A stretch of DNA of 47,499 bases from Oscillospiraceae bacterium (lineage in GTDB: Bacteria > Bacillota > Clostridia > Oscillospirales > Ruminococcaceae), in NCBI GenBank assembly GCA_022770625.1, contig JALEHK010000073.1, forward strand, positions 1 to 47,499, in the 5' to 3' direction. The notes under the pieces were generated by a model. That model was not told where the DNA came from. It ran no database searches and saw nothing but the letters and a program-made list of their open reading frames with translations. Below, piece by piece: positions 15,519 to 23,782 of this stretch (its first letter is position 1; each line of letters opens with the position of its first letter). The translations under genes and the position numbers were made by a program.

Positions 15519-16706
15519 ATGACCAAAATAGATATCTTCTCCGGATTTCTCGGAGCAGGCAAGACCACCCTTATTAAAAAGCTGATCGCTGACGGATATA
15601 AAGGCGAAAAGCTGGTTCTGATCGAAAACGAGTTCGGCGAGATCGGCATCGACGGCGGCTTTCTGAAAGAAGCCGGTATCCAGATCAATGAGATGAACTC
15701 CGGCTGCATCTGTTGCAGTCTGGTCGGCGACTTCGCAAAGGCGCTGCATCAGGTTATCGAACAGTACAACCCCGACCGCATCCTGATCGAGCCGTCCGGC
15801 GTCGGCAAGCTCTCCGACGTTATCCGCGCCGTTCAGTCGGCCGATACTGCGGGCGCTGTCCTCAACGGCTTTACGACCGTAGCCGACGCGACCAAAGTCA
15901 AGATGTATATGAAAAACTTCGGCGAGTTCTATAACAACCAGATCGAGCACGCCTCCACCATCATTCTCTCCCGCACGCAGGGAATGAGCGAGGAAAAACT
16001 CGCCGCCGCTGTTGCGATGCTGCGTGAGCATAACGATAAGGCAACGATCATCTCAACTCCGTGGGATCAGCTGACAGGTGAACAGATTCTTGCTGCGATG
16101 GAGCAGAAGTCCACCCTTCAGGCCGAACTGGCTCAGCTGGCTGCCGAAACGGCGAACAGAGACGCGCTGGAGCATGAGCACGAACATCACCACCATCACG
16201 ATCATGACGAAGATGAACATGACCACGAGCATCATGACGAGTGCTGCTGCGATCATGACCACGATCATGAGCATGAACACCATCACCACGATCATGATGA
16301 ACACGAAGAACATGAACATCATGAACATCATCATGACCATGACGAGCACGATCATCACGACCACGAGGATCATGACGAGTGCTGCTGCGGTCATGACCAC
16401 GATCATGAGCATCATCACCATCATCATGCCGACGAGGTATTCACGAGCTTCGGACGCGAAACGACCCGCAAGTTCACCAAAGAAGAGATCCTTGCGGCTC
16501 TCGAAGCACTCGAAGATGAAGAAAAGTACGGCGCAATCCTTCGTGCAAAGGGCATCGTTCAGGCGACCGACGGAAGTTGGATCCACTTTGACTACGTTCC
16601 CGGCTGCCCCGACGTCCGCAGCGGCAGCGCCGAAATTATCGGCCGGCTGTGCGTAATCGGCGCCAAGATTCACGAGGACGCAATCGCAGCGCTCTTTAAC
16701 GTCTGA
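15519..16706 (+). CDS. COG0523 (CobW/YeiR) GTP-dependent metallochaperone with His/Cys-rich insert
   Basis: A 395-residue cytoplasmic G3E GTPase. The Walker A motif is GFLGAGKTT (9-17). The metal-binding CxCC motif is intact at Cys63-Cys65-Cys66 (GCICCS), and EPSGVGK follows. Between the GTPase and the C-terminal CobW_C-type domain lies a ~90-residue insert (about 222-312) made almost wholly of His, Asp and Glu. It contains two copies of DECCC(D/G)HDHDHE with Cys triads at 242-244 and 288-290. The family delivers zinc or other metals (Zn, Co, Ni) to client proteins; the insert suggests high-capacity metal buffering. I chose the ATG at 15519, preceded by AAAGGAAG. A second, divergent G3E gene follows after 103 bases. 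Confidence 0.9.
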   Translation: MTKIDIFSGFLGAGKTTLIKKLIADGYKGEKLVLIENEFGEIGIDGGFLKEAGIQINEMNSGCICCSLVGDFAKALHQVIEQYNPDRILIEPSGVGKLSDVIRAVQSADTAGAVLNGFTTVADATKVKMYMKNFGEFYNNQIEHASTIILSRTQGMSEEKLAAAVAMLREHNDKATIISTPWDQLTGEQILAAMEQKSTLQAELAQLAAETANRDALEHEHEHHHHHDHDEDEHDHEHHDECCCDHDHDHEHEHHHHDHDEHEEHEHHEHHHDHDEHDHHDHEDHDECCCGHDHDHEHHHHHHADEVFTSFGRETTRKFTKEEILAALEALEDEEKYGAILRAKGIVQATDGSWIHFDYVPGCPDVRSGSAEIIGRLCVIGAKIHEDAIAALFNV

Positions 16707-16745
16707 CCGCACGAATGATTGCACGAATCAAATAAGGAACTTTCT

Positions 16746-16785
16746 GCCTGCCGGGAAAGCCCGGCAGGCATTCCCTGTTTTTTCC
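16746..16785 (+). terminator. Hairpin between the two G3E GTPase genes
   Basis: A perfect 10-bp stem GCCTGCCGGG / CCCGGCAGGC with loop AAAG (16746-16769). The T run comes only ten bases later, so it may stop transcription only partly. Confidence 0.55.
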
Positions 16786-16809
16786 GAAAAAGAAAGGATA
16801 CTGAAAATA

Positions 16810-17766
16810 ATGGCTGAAGTTCAGATTCCCGTTTATCTTTTCACCGGTTTTCTGGAAGCCGGAAAGACCAAGTTCATTCAGGAAACGATGGAGGATCCCC
16901 GCTTTAACAGCGATAAGGAACGCACCCTTCTTCTTCTCTGCGAGGAAGGTGAGGAGGAGTATGACCCCTCCCGGTTTTACGATCAGAAAAACGTCTTTAT
17001 CGAAACGCTGGACGAGCCGGAGCAGATCAATGAGGTCGTCCTGAGCGGTCTTATCAAAAAGCACCGCACCACCCGCGTTGTCATGGAGTACAACGGAATG
17101 TGGATGCTTCAGGATCTCTACAACCGGATGCCGGAAAACTGGATCATCTATCAGGAGTTCATGCTCTGCGACGCGAATACCTTCCTTTCCTACAACCAGA
17201 ATATGCGCCAGCTGATGGTCGATAAGCTCTCCTCCTGCGAGATCGTCGTTTTCAACCGCGCGCCGATGGATGTGGACAAGGATACCTTCCATAAGATCGT
17301 CCGCGGCGTTTCCCGCCGGACGGATATTGCCTATGAGCATCTGGACGGAAACGTCGAGTACGACGATATTGAAGATCCGCTTCCGTTCGACATCGAAGCG
17401 CCGGTCATCGAGATCAAGGACGAGGATTTCGCCCTGTTCTACCGCGATATTTCCGAAGAACCGAAAAAGTATAACGGCAAGACGGTTCACTTAAAAGGCA
17501 TGGTCGCGCTCGATAAGCGCTTTCCCAAGGGCATGATCGCAATCGGACGGTTTGTCATGACCTGCTGTGAAGCGGACACCCAGTTTATGAGCTTCCTCTG
17601 CCAGGTGCCCAAGGACAACCAGATTGCCCATAAGGACTGGCTGAACGTGACCGCGACGATCGCAATCAAGAACCATCCGCTTTATAAAGGCGAAGGACCT
17701 GTTTTGACGGCGACGTCGTTTGAAAAGGCGCAGGCTCCGGTTCAGGAGATTGCGACCTTCTATTAA
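16810..17766 (+). CDS. CobW-like GTPase fused to a DUF1980/YcgQ-like C-terminal domain
   Basis: A 318-residue protein. The N-terminal half (about 5-200) is a divergent G3E GTPase with Walker A GFLEAGKTK (13-21) and a strand RVVMEYNGMW in the place of the usual ExSG segment. The metal-binding CxCC motif is absent; an acidic stretch CEEGEEEYD (44-52) lies in that general position. The C-terminal part (about 205-310) reads GKTVHLKGMV, then RFVMTCCEAD with Cys252-Cys253, then DWLNVTATI. This is the pattern I know from the DUF1980/YcgQ family (TIGR03943), the partner of a putative permease. The fusion suggests a role in metal or cofactor handling next to the preceding metallochaperone. The function is unproven, and no YcgR-like permease is in the window. 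Confidence 0.75.
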   Translation: MAEVQIPVYLFTGFLEAGKTKFIQETMEDPRFNSDKERTLLLLCEEGEEEYDPSRFYDQKNVFIETLDEPEQINEVVLSGLIKKHRTTRVVMEYNGMWMLQDLYNRMPENWIIYQEFMLCDANTFLSYNQNMRQLMVDKLSSCEIVVFNRAPMDVDKDTFHKIVRGVSRRTDIAYEHLDGNVEYDDIEDPLPFDIEAPVIEIKDEDFALFYRDISEEPKKYNGKTVHLKGMVALDKRFPKGMIAIGRFVMTCCEADTQFMSFLCQVPKDNQIAHKDWLNVTATIAIKNHPLYKGEGPVLTATSFEKAQAPVQEIATFY

Positions 17767-17784
17767 TTAATAACCGCATTTTTT

Positions 17785-17820
17785 AAAATCCTCCCTGCCA
17801 AAAACGGGGAGGATTTTTCA
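17785..17820 (+). terminator. Terminator after GTPase-DUF1980 gene
   Basis: Stem AAATCCTCCC / GGGGAGGATTT followed by TTTT. Confidence 0.8.
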
Positions 17821-17890
17821 TATTACCGAAAAACGGACAGGATGACCGGAAAACAACAGGAAATTTCTATGGAAAACGATAATAATCATC

Positions 17891-17919
17891 TTGCAAAGGA
17901 AAACTTTTTATGTCATAAT
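17891..17919 (+). promoter_or_regulatory. Promoter of ABC efflux operon
   Basis: TTGCAA (17891-17896), 17-bp spacer, CATAAT (17914-17919), 47 bases before the TTG start at 17966. Confidence 0.6.
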
Positions 17920-17965
17920 TATAGACATATTTGTTACGAAATATTGTCAAAGGACGTGAACAGTT

Positions 17966-18994
17966 TTGGAAAAGCGATACAGAAAAAATATTTTTGAAAA
18001 AATATGCGTGATTCTGACGGCGGGTGCGCTTGCGGCGGGAATGACCGGATGCGCCCTCTTTCCTGATGAGGAGGAGACGCTGGCACCGCCCCTAAAAGCC
18101 CCGGCGGCGGTCACCTATACGACCGTCAAGGCAGAGCTTGGCGAGATCGTGGACAGCGTAAGCGTCAACGGAACCTTTGTCGCGACCCAGAGCTATGACC
18201 TGTCTTTCGGAACAAGAAGCGGCTATCTCTCGGAACTGGACGTTAAGTCGGGCGACAAGGTAACGGCGGGGCAGGTGCTTGCAAGGCTCGACTCGGAGGA
18301 ACTTGAACTTCAGGTTAAGCAGCAGGAGCTTGCGCTCGAACGGGCGCAGATCGCCTACCGGATGGCAAAGAAGGCGGGCGGCGCGTCAAGCGATTCGGCG
18401 CAGCTTGCGTGGATCGATGTAGAGTCGGCACAGCTGACCCTTGATGAGAGCAAAAAGGAGCTGGAGAACCTGACGATCACCTCTCCGATCGACGGGGTCG
18501 TTTCCTATATCACAACCACAACGGTCGGGGAATACGTCAAAGGCCGTCAGACGGTCGTTCGGGTCGTGAATCCCGATGAGATTCAGGTTCAGTGCACCGG
18601 CGACGATGTTGGCGAGTTCCAACTGGGGAGCGACGTGATCATCACCTATGAAAAAGTTGAGTACCCCGGGCGGATCGCCATGACCACTCTTTCCAAGCCG
18701 GCGGACGTCGAAGTAGATGGTGCGTTTATTCGCGCGGAGATCGACGGAACCCTTCCCAAGGATAACCTCGAGCTTCTCGGACGGACGGTCAGCGTCAAGC
18801 TGATCCGGCAGAAAAAGACCGACGCGGTTATTGTCCCCCGCAACACCGTTTCTTCCTACTCGGGAGAATCCTACGTCCTTGTTCTGGAGGACGGCGTCAA
18901 GAAAGAGCGCCCGGTCGAGACGGGCATCAAGACCACTTCCTATGTTGAGATCGTCGAAGGGCTTTCACCCGGCGAAGAGGTTATCATCAAGTGA
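17966..18994 (+). CDS. Periplasmic-adaptor-like (HlyD/MacA-type) efflux lipoprotein
   Basis: A 342-residue membrane-fusion-type protein. The N-terminus has a hydrophobic signal ending in a lipobox-like MTGC, so it is probably lipid-anchored outside the membrane. A lipoyl/barrel-sandwich segment follows (GYLSELDVKSGDKVTAGQVL), then a helical hairpin (about 105-165) and the second half of the sandwich (LTITSPIDGVVSYI). A beta-barrel domain ends the protein. In Gram-positives such adaptors work with MacB-like ABC permeases. The start is TTG 17966, with AGGA eleven bases before it. It is first of a four-gene operon with the permease and two ATPases. Cargo is unknown. Confidence 0.88.
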   Translation: MEKRYRKNIFEKICVILTAGALAAGMTGCALFPDEEETLAPPLKAPAAVTYTTVKAELGEIVDSVSVNGTFVATQSYDLSFGTRSGYLSELDVKSGDKVTAGQVLARLDSEELELQVKQQELALERAQIAYRMAKKAGGASSDSAQLAWIDVESAQLTLDESKKELENLTITSPIDGVVSYITTTTVGEYVKGRQTVVRVVNPDEIQVQCTGDDVGEFQLGSDVIITYEKVEYPGRIAMTTLSKPADVEVDGAFIRAEIDGTLPKDNLELLGRTVSVKLIRQKKTDAVIVPRNTVSSYSGESYVLVLEDGVKKERPVETGIKTTSYVEIVEGLSPGEEVIIK

Positions 18995-19036
18995 TTCAGA
19001 CGGCTTCGCACGGATTCTCCCCCGAAAGGAATGGTT

Positions 19037-21895
19037 TTGGCAATGTTTCGTTTTATTCTGCATAAAATGCTGAAAAACCGGTGGCTGACCATCAGCCTTC
19101 TGACCGGTTATATGATCGCGGTCGCGATTGTCAGCAGTATGCCTCTTTACAGTCATGCGATTCTGAACCGTCTGCTGTTAAAGGATCTGGAATCGGTTCA
19201 GACCGAGTCTCAGGTCTATCCCGGCCGGGTCATGATCGAGCAGAGTCTTTCGGTGCGGGACACCGATGCCAGGAGAGGCTCCTATGTATGGCTGGAAAAT
19301 ACGGTCAACGATCAGCTTCTTCCGGCGCTTCAGGTCGATGCCCTTCAGAAGATCAACCTGACCGGTGTGGATGGCCTGACGATGTACGACTCCAGCGGCA
19401 GCGAAAAACTCTCCAATGCGACCGCATCGCTGATGGCGGCGAACGGTCTGATGGATCATATTGATCTGGTGGGCGGGTCGCTTCCTTCTTCGGAAAAGAA
19501 GGAAGGCGTATACGAAGCGGTCATCAGTGAGACCGCTTCCGAAAAGCTGGGACTGGGGCTTGGCTCCACGCTGACGCTGAAAAAGACGTCGCTGATGGGC
19601 GGAAAAAACGCTTCGCCCGAAGAGATCGCGACAGTCACGATTACCGGCGTTTTCCGCGAAGGCGATAATACCGACGCCTACTGGGTGCTCCCGTCTCAGG
19701 AACTGAGAAAGGCGATCTTCATCGATTACGATCTGATGAAAAAGGACTTTCTCGAAGCAGAGAACTGCCCGGTCAGCGTCTCCAACTGGTATCTGGCGCT
19801 CGATTACCGTCAGTTCACGATCGAAAACTGCGACGAGGTACTGGACGCGGTCGAATATTACGGCTCCGCCCGCAACTTCTCGCCCTCCTTCCAAGCCGCC
19901 TTTACCAATACCCTGACCGAATACCGCGAGCGGCGGGCGACGCTGACCTCGACCCTCTGGATTATCGAGATCCCGATTCTTCTGATGCTCCTGTTCTACA
20001 TCTTCATGGTCACCGGCCTGATCCTTGGAGCGGAGAAAAACGAGATCGCCGTCCTGCGCAGCCGCGGAACGAGCGGAGGGCAGATCCTTGTCCTCTACCT
20101 GATCGAGTCGGCGGTTCTGGCGGGGATTTCCTTTGCCGTGGGGCCGCTTTTCGGGATGCTGTTCTGCAAGATGGTCGGCGCTTCGGACGGATTTATGTCT
20201 TTTGTCAACCGCCGGGGCTTAAACGTAGCCCTGACCGCGAAAGGCTGGGGATACGCAGCGGTAACGGCGGTCGTTCTGGTCGCGACGATGGCGGTCTCGG
20301 TACTGCTGAGCCGGGACACCTCGATCGTTGCCCTCAAGCGGAAAAAGAGCCGCGCTTCCCGTCCTTTCTGGCAGAAGTTTTATCTGGATTTTGTCATGCT
20401 GGCGGTCGCTCTCTACGGCCTTTACAGTTACAACAACCGCTTAAAGGCGATGGAGACCCTTTCTCCCACATCGGGAAGTGATATGCCGGTCGATTTTCTG
20501 CTGTACGGCGCATCGACCCTCTTTATCCTTTCTCTTTCGCTGATCTTCCTACGTCTGCTTCCGCTGATTGTGCGGCTGATTTATAAGGTCGGCGAAAAGC
20601 GCTGGGGGCCGGTGCTTTATCTGACCCTTTCCCAGATCTCCCGCGGAGGAGCGGGGAAGCTGACCATCTCGCTTTTCCTGATCTTCACCCTTTCAATGGG
20701 CGTGTTCAATGCCGTGACTGTTCGTACCCTTGACCGGAACCAGGAGGATCGGGTCGAGTACATGACCGGAGCGGATATCGTTTTGCAGGAGGAGTGGCCT
20801 TCGACCGGAGGCGGCGCGACGGATATGGCGTCGGCGATGGATCCGACGGCGCAGTCCCAGCAGGACAACGAGGTCTATTATTCCGAGCCTCAATTCTCCC
20901 GCTACCAGAAGCTCTCGACCGTCAGCGCCGCTGCGCGCGTCCTGACGCTGAAGGACAGAAACGTGACCGCCAATTCTTCCAAGGCGGGCGGCGTGACCAT
21001 CATGGGGATCGTTCCGGATGAATTCGGGGCGCTCTGCTGGTACCGCTCCGACCTGGCTCCTTATCATATCAACGAGTACTTGAATCTTTTGGCGGACGAG
21101 CCGAGAGCGGTGCTGATGAGCAGCGGACTGATGGAAAAGCTTTCCATCTCGACCGGCGATACCGCTTATCTCGCCCTTCCCGGAAATACCGGTGGGGTAC
21201 AGGTCGTTGTCTATGCGGCAATCGACTATTTCCCGACTTACAATCCGAAATCCTACTCCGGAAAGGATCCGGTCAACCTTGTCGTCTGCAATCTCACCTA
21301 TCTCCAGCAGGAGATGAAGATGATGCCGTATAAGGTCTGGATGAAAAAGGCGGATGGAGCGACCTCGGCTGATGTCTATGAAGAGCTGACCCAAGCGGGA
21401 ATCTCGATCACAAGTCTGACCGATACGACAGCGGAACTGGTCGATCTGAAAAACGACGCGGTCAATCAGGGCGTCAACGGCTTCTTCACTCTCTCGTTTA
21501 TCGTCACGATGATGATCACCTGTATCGGCTTTTTCATCTACTGGATTCTTGCGATCGGTTCGAGAAAATTGCAGTTCGGGATTCTTCGCTCGATGGGCAT
21601 GAGCCGGACAGGGGTCATGATGGTGCTGATGTGGGAGCAGATCCTTCTCTCCCTTTCGGCGGCCGCAGCCGGGATCGGGCTTGGAACGCTGGCGGCGCTC
21701 CTCTACGCGCCCTTCCTTGAATGCGGGGTCACGCCGTCGGAGCAGATCCTGCCCTTTATCGTTGTCGGCTCGCGCTCGGATTATCTGCGGATCATCCTGA
21801 TCGTGGCGATCATGCTGGCAGCAGCGGCGGTGATTCTGTCTCAGACGGTCAACCGCCTGAAAGCAGGCGAAGCGCTCAAGCTGGGCGAGGACTGA
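19037..21895 (+). CDS. FtsX/MacB-type ABC transporter permease, ten-TM fused form
   Basis: About 950 residues. One N-terminal TM (WLTISLLTGYMIAVAIVSSM) is followed by a large extracellular domain of about 270 residues. A first FtsX block contains EIAVLRSRGTSGGQI, and several TMs follow up to about residue 570. A second extracellular domain is followed by a final FtsX block with FGILRSMGMSRTG and two more TMs. The two FtsX cores sit in one chain, as in BceB-like transporters. The ATG at 19031 directly abuts GAAAGGA, too close to be used; TTG 19037 or ATG 19043 fit better, and TTG is chosen because neighbours use it. Together with the adaptor and ATPases it probably exports or extracts peptides, lipids or antibiotics. 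Confidence 0.85.
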   Translation: MAMFRFILHKMLKNRWLTISLLTGYMIAVAIVSSMPLYSHAILNRLLLKDLESVQTESQVYPGRVMIEQSLSVRDTDARRGSYVWLENTVNDQLLPALQVDALQKINLTGVDGLTMYDSSGSEKLSNATASLMAANGLMDHIDLVGGSLPSSEKKEGVYEAVISETASEKLGLGLGSTLTLKKTSLMGGKNASPEEIATVTITGVFREGDNTDAYWVLPSQELRKAIFIDYDLMKKDFLEAENCPVSVSNWYLALDYRQFTIENCDEVLDAVEYYGSARNFSPSFQAAFTNTLTEYRERRATLTSTLWIIEIPILLMLLFYIFMVTGLILGAEKNEIAVLRSRGTSGGQILVLYLIESAVLAGISFAVGPLFGMLFCKMVGASDGFMSFVNRRGLNVALTAKGWGYAAVTAVVLVATMAVSVLLSRDTSIVALKRKKSRASRPFWQKFYLDFVMLAVALYGLYSYNNRLKAMETLSPTSGSDMPVDFLLYGASTLFILSLSLIFLRLLPLIVRLIYKVGEKRWGPVLYLTLSQISRGGAGKLTISLFLIFTLSMGVFNAVTVRTLDRNQEDRVEYMTGADIVLQEEWPSTGGGATDMASAMDPTAQSQQDNEVYYSEPQFSRYQKLSTVSAAARVLTLKDRNVTANSSKAGGVTIMGIVPDEFGALCWYRSDLAPYHINEYLNLLADEPRAVLMSSGLMEKLSISTGDTAYLALPGNTGGVQVVVYAAIDYFPTYNPKSYSGKDPVNLVVCNLTYLQQEMKMMPYKVWMKKADGATSADVYEELTQAGISITSLTDTTAELVDLKNDAVNQGVNGFFTLSFIVTMMITCIGFFIYWILAIGSRKLQFGILRSMGMSRTGVMMVLMWEQILLSLSAAAAGIGLGTLAALLYAPFLECGVTPSEQILPFIVVGSRSDYLRIILIVAIMLAAAAVILSQTVNRLKAGEALKLGED

Positions 21896-21914
21896 CCGAG
21901 AGGAGGAAACGATA

Positions 21915-22601
21915 TTGGCAGAAGAAATGCTGCGCACCGAATCGCTTGTCCGTGTATTCGGACAGGGAGAACGTGCGGTTTATGCACTGGGCGGCGTATC
22001 GCTCAGCATCTATAAAGGCGGGCTTACCATTTTAAACGGTAAGTCCGGCTCAGGAAAAACAACCCTTCTAAACCTCCTTTCGGCGCTCGATACCCCGACC
22101 TCCGGAAAGGTGTGGTTTGAAGGAAAAGAGCTTTCCGATCTTCCGATCCGGGAGCGGGACGATCTCCGCCGGACCCGGATGGGGATCGTCTTTCAGTCGG
22201 TTGCGCTGATGTCGAGCATGACGGCACTGGAAAATGTCGAGTTCGGTCTTCGGGTCGCCGGCGTTCCGGCCAAAGGGAGACGGGAGCGGGCGGAAGAGTG
22301 TCTGGAATATGTCGGTCTGTTAAAGCGCGCCAGTCATCTTCCTCAGGAAATGTCAGGCGGCGAACAGCAGCGTGTCGCAATTGCCCGCGCGATCGCCCAT
22401 CGTCCGGCGGTCATCTTTGCCGATGAACCGACTGCTCAGCTGGATTCCCGGCTCGGACTTCAGGTTGTGAGCGTGTTCAAAAAGCTGATTGCCGAACAGG
22501 GCGCTACGATCGTCATGACGACCCATGACCCCGACCTTTTGCAGATCGCCGATTATGTCTGCACCCTGAAGGACGGAAAACTGATCGAAGGGGGGCAGTG
22601 A
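21915..22601 (+). CDS. ABC transporter ATP-binding protein (MacB/LolD-like)
   Basis: A 228-residue ATPase with all motifs intact: Walker A GKSGSGKTT, Q-loop VFQSVALM, signature MSGGEQQR, Walker B AVIFADEPT and switch His in MTTHD. The start is TTG 21915, eight bases after a perfect AGGAGG. The gene lies 19 bases after the permease and ends overlapping the region where the second ATPase begins. With two complete but different ATPases and one fused permease, the transporter is probably driven by an ATPase heterodimer (inference). Confidence 0.92.
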   Translation: MAEEMLRTESLVRVFGQGERAVYALGGVSLSIYKGGLTILNGKSGSGKTTLLNLLSALDTPTSGKVWFEGKELSDLPIRERDDLRRTRMGIVFQSVALMSSMTALENVEFGLRVAGVPAKGRRERAEECLEYVGLLKRASHLPQEMSGGEQQRVAIARAIAHRPAVIFADEPTAQLDSRLGLQVVSVFKKLIAEQGATIVMTTHDPDLLQIADYVCTLKDGKLIEGGQ

Positions 22602-22603
22602 TC

Positions 22604-23554
22604 TTGATCCAAGCGGAAAACCTGATGAAGATCTATAAGACGGGGGATATTGAGGTCGTTGCGCTCCAGGGACTGGATCTGACCGTCGAAGATGGAGAAC
22701 TGATGGCGATCATCGGCAACTCCGGTTCGGGAAAATCGACCCTTCTGAATATGCTGGGCGGACTGGATACCCCGAGCGCCGGAAGCCTTACGGTCGATGG
22801 AAAGAATCTGCTGAAACTCACGCCGAAAGAGCTGATGGAATATAAGCGGCTGACGGTCGGGTTTATGTGGCAGAACTCTGCACGAAACCTGATCCCGTAC
22901 CTGACGGCACAGGAAAATATCGAGCTTCCGATCCAGCTTGCGGGCTTAAAGGTATCCGAGCTTCCTCCGCTTCCCGATGGGGAAGGCGGGGAGATCGTCT
23001 GCAAGACCGCGGCCGACCGGGCGAGAGCGCTTCTTTCTCTGGTCGGGCTTCCGCATAAGGCGGGGAGTCGTCTCGGAGAGCTTTCGGGCGGTGAACAGCA
23101 GCGGATTGCGATCGCGATTGCCCTTGCAAATAATCCGAGGCTCCTGCTCTGCGACGAGCCGACCGGCGCGGTCGATTCCAAAACGACCGCCGAGATTTTA
23201 AACCTTTTCCGGGAACTGAATCGGAAGCTGGGGATCACCATCGTGATCGTTACCCACGACCGATTGGTATCGTCGTTTGTTGATCGGGCGGTCATGATCC
23301 GCGACGGGCGGACAAGCTCTGAGTTTATCCGTCGCAACACCGCCGAGGCGCTTTCCAAACTTTCCGGCTTTGATTCAGAAGAGGAAGAAGGCGGGACGGA
23401 GGAAAAGGAACGCGAGGTCGAGGAACTGACCGTTGTGGATAAAAACGGACGGATTCAACTTCCGCACGAATATCTGGAGGAACTCGGCGTTTCGGGAAGA
23501 AGCATGGCCAAGGTGTCTCTGGAGGACGGAAAAATCGTAATCCGGATGGAGTAA
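22604..23554 (+). CDS. ABC transporter ATP-binding protein with C-terminal AbrB-like domain
   Basis: About 316 residues. The ATPase core is intact: Walker A GNSGSGKST, Q-loop MWQNSA, signature LSGGEQQR, Walker B LLLCDEPTG and His in VTHD. A short insertion lies before the signature (PPLPDGEGGEIV). After a Glu-rich linker the last ~45 residues read VVDKNGRIQLPHEYLEELGV and then MAKVSLEDGKIVIRME. That is the swapped-hairpin SpoVT/AbrB pattern known from transition-state regulators and antitoxins. Starts GTG 22598 (overlapping the upstream TGA) and TTG 22604 are possible; the G-rich site AAGGGGGG fits TTG 22604 better. The AbrB tail could dimerise the ATPase or bind DNA; neither can be seen from sequence. 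Confidence 0.88.
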   Translation: MIQAENLMKIYKTGDIEVVALQGLDLTVEDGELMAIIGNSGSGKSTLLNMLGGLDTPSAGSLTVDGKNLLKLTPKELMEYKRLTVGFMWQNSARNLIPYLTAQENIELPIQLAGLKVSELPPLPDGEGGEIVCKTAADRARALLSLVGLPHKAGSRLGELSGGEQQRIAIAIALANNPRLLLCDEPTGAVDSKTTAEILNLFRELNRKLGITIVIVTHDRLVSSFVDRAVMIRDGRTSSEFIRRNTAEALSKLSGFDSEEEEGGTEEKEREVEELTVVDKNGRIQLPHEYLEELGVSGRSMAKVSLEDGKIVIRME

Positions 23555-23564
23555 AATAAACACG

Positions 23565-23609
23565 GGCGGAAACAGGAGAGAAAAACCCCCTGTTTCCGCC
23601 TGCTTTTTT
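23565..23609 (+). terminator. Terminator of ABC efflux operon
   Basis: Perfect stem GGCGGAAACAGG / CCTGTTTCCGCC followed by TGCTTTTTT. Confidence 0.85.
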
Positions 23610-23639
23610 GTGAAGAATGGGATTGTTTACAAAAATGCC

Positions 23640-23668
23640 TTGTTTTTTTTCCTTGTTTGCTATATACT
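23640..23668 (+). promoter_or_regulatory. Promoter of cyclophilin lipoprotein gene
   Basis: TTGTTT (23640-23645), 17-bp spacer, TATACT (23663-23668), about 115 bases before the start. Confidence 0.5.
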
Positions 23669-23782
23669 TAATGATAATGCTTATGCATGATTCATGTGTG
23701 CATAATGGAACTCGGCGGACTTTTTCCCCGGAAATTTCTTTCAAGAAAGGAAATCTTTGCTTTTGGGCAAAGAGGTTATGAT

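Noticed and set aside
16180-16440. Short repeated CATGAC/CATCAC units resembling a repeat array
   Set aside because: They are in-frame His/Asp codons of a coding insert with irregular spacing, not a CRISPR or satellite array.
16053-16724. Minus-strand frame rich in Met and Val opposite the metallochaperone
   Set aside because: It is the complement of the His/Asp-rich insert (CAT/GAT codons read as ATG/ATC); not a real membrane protein.
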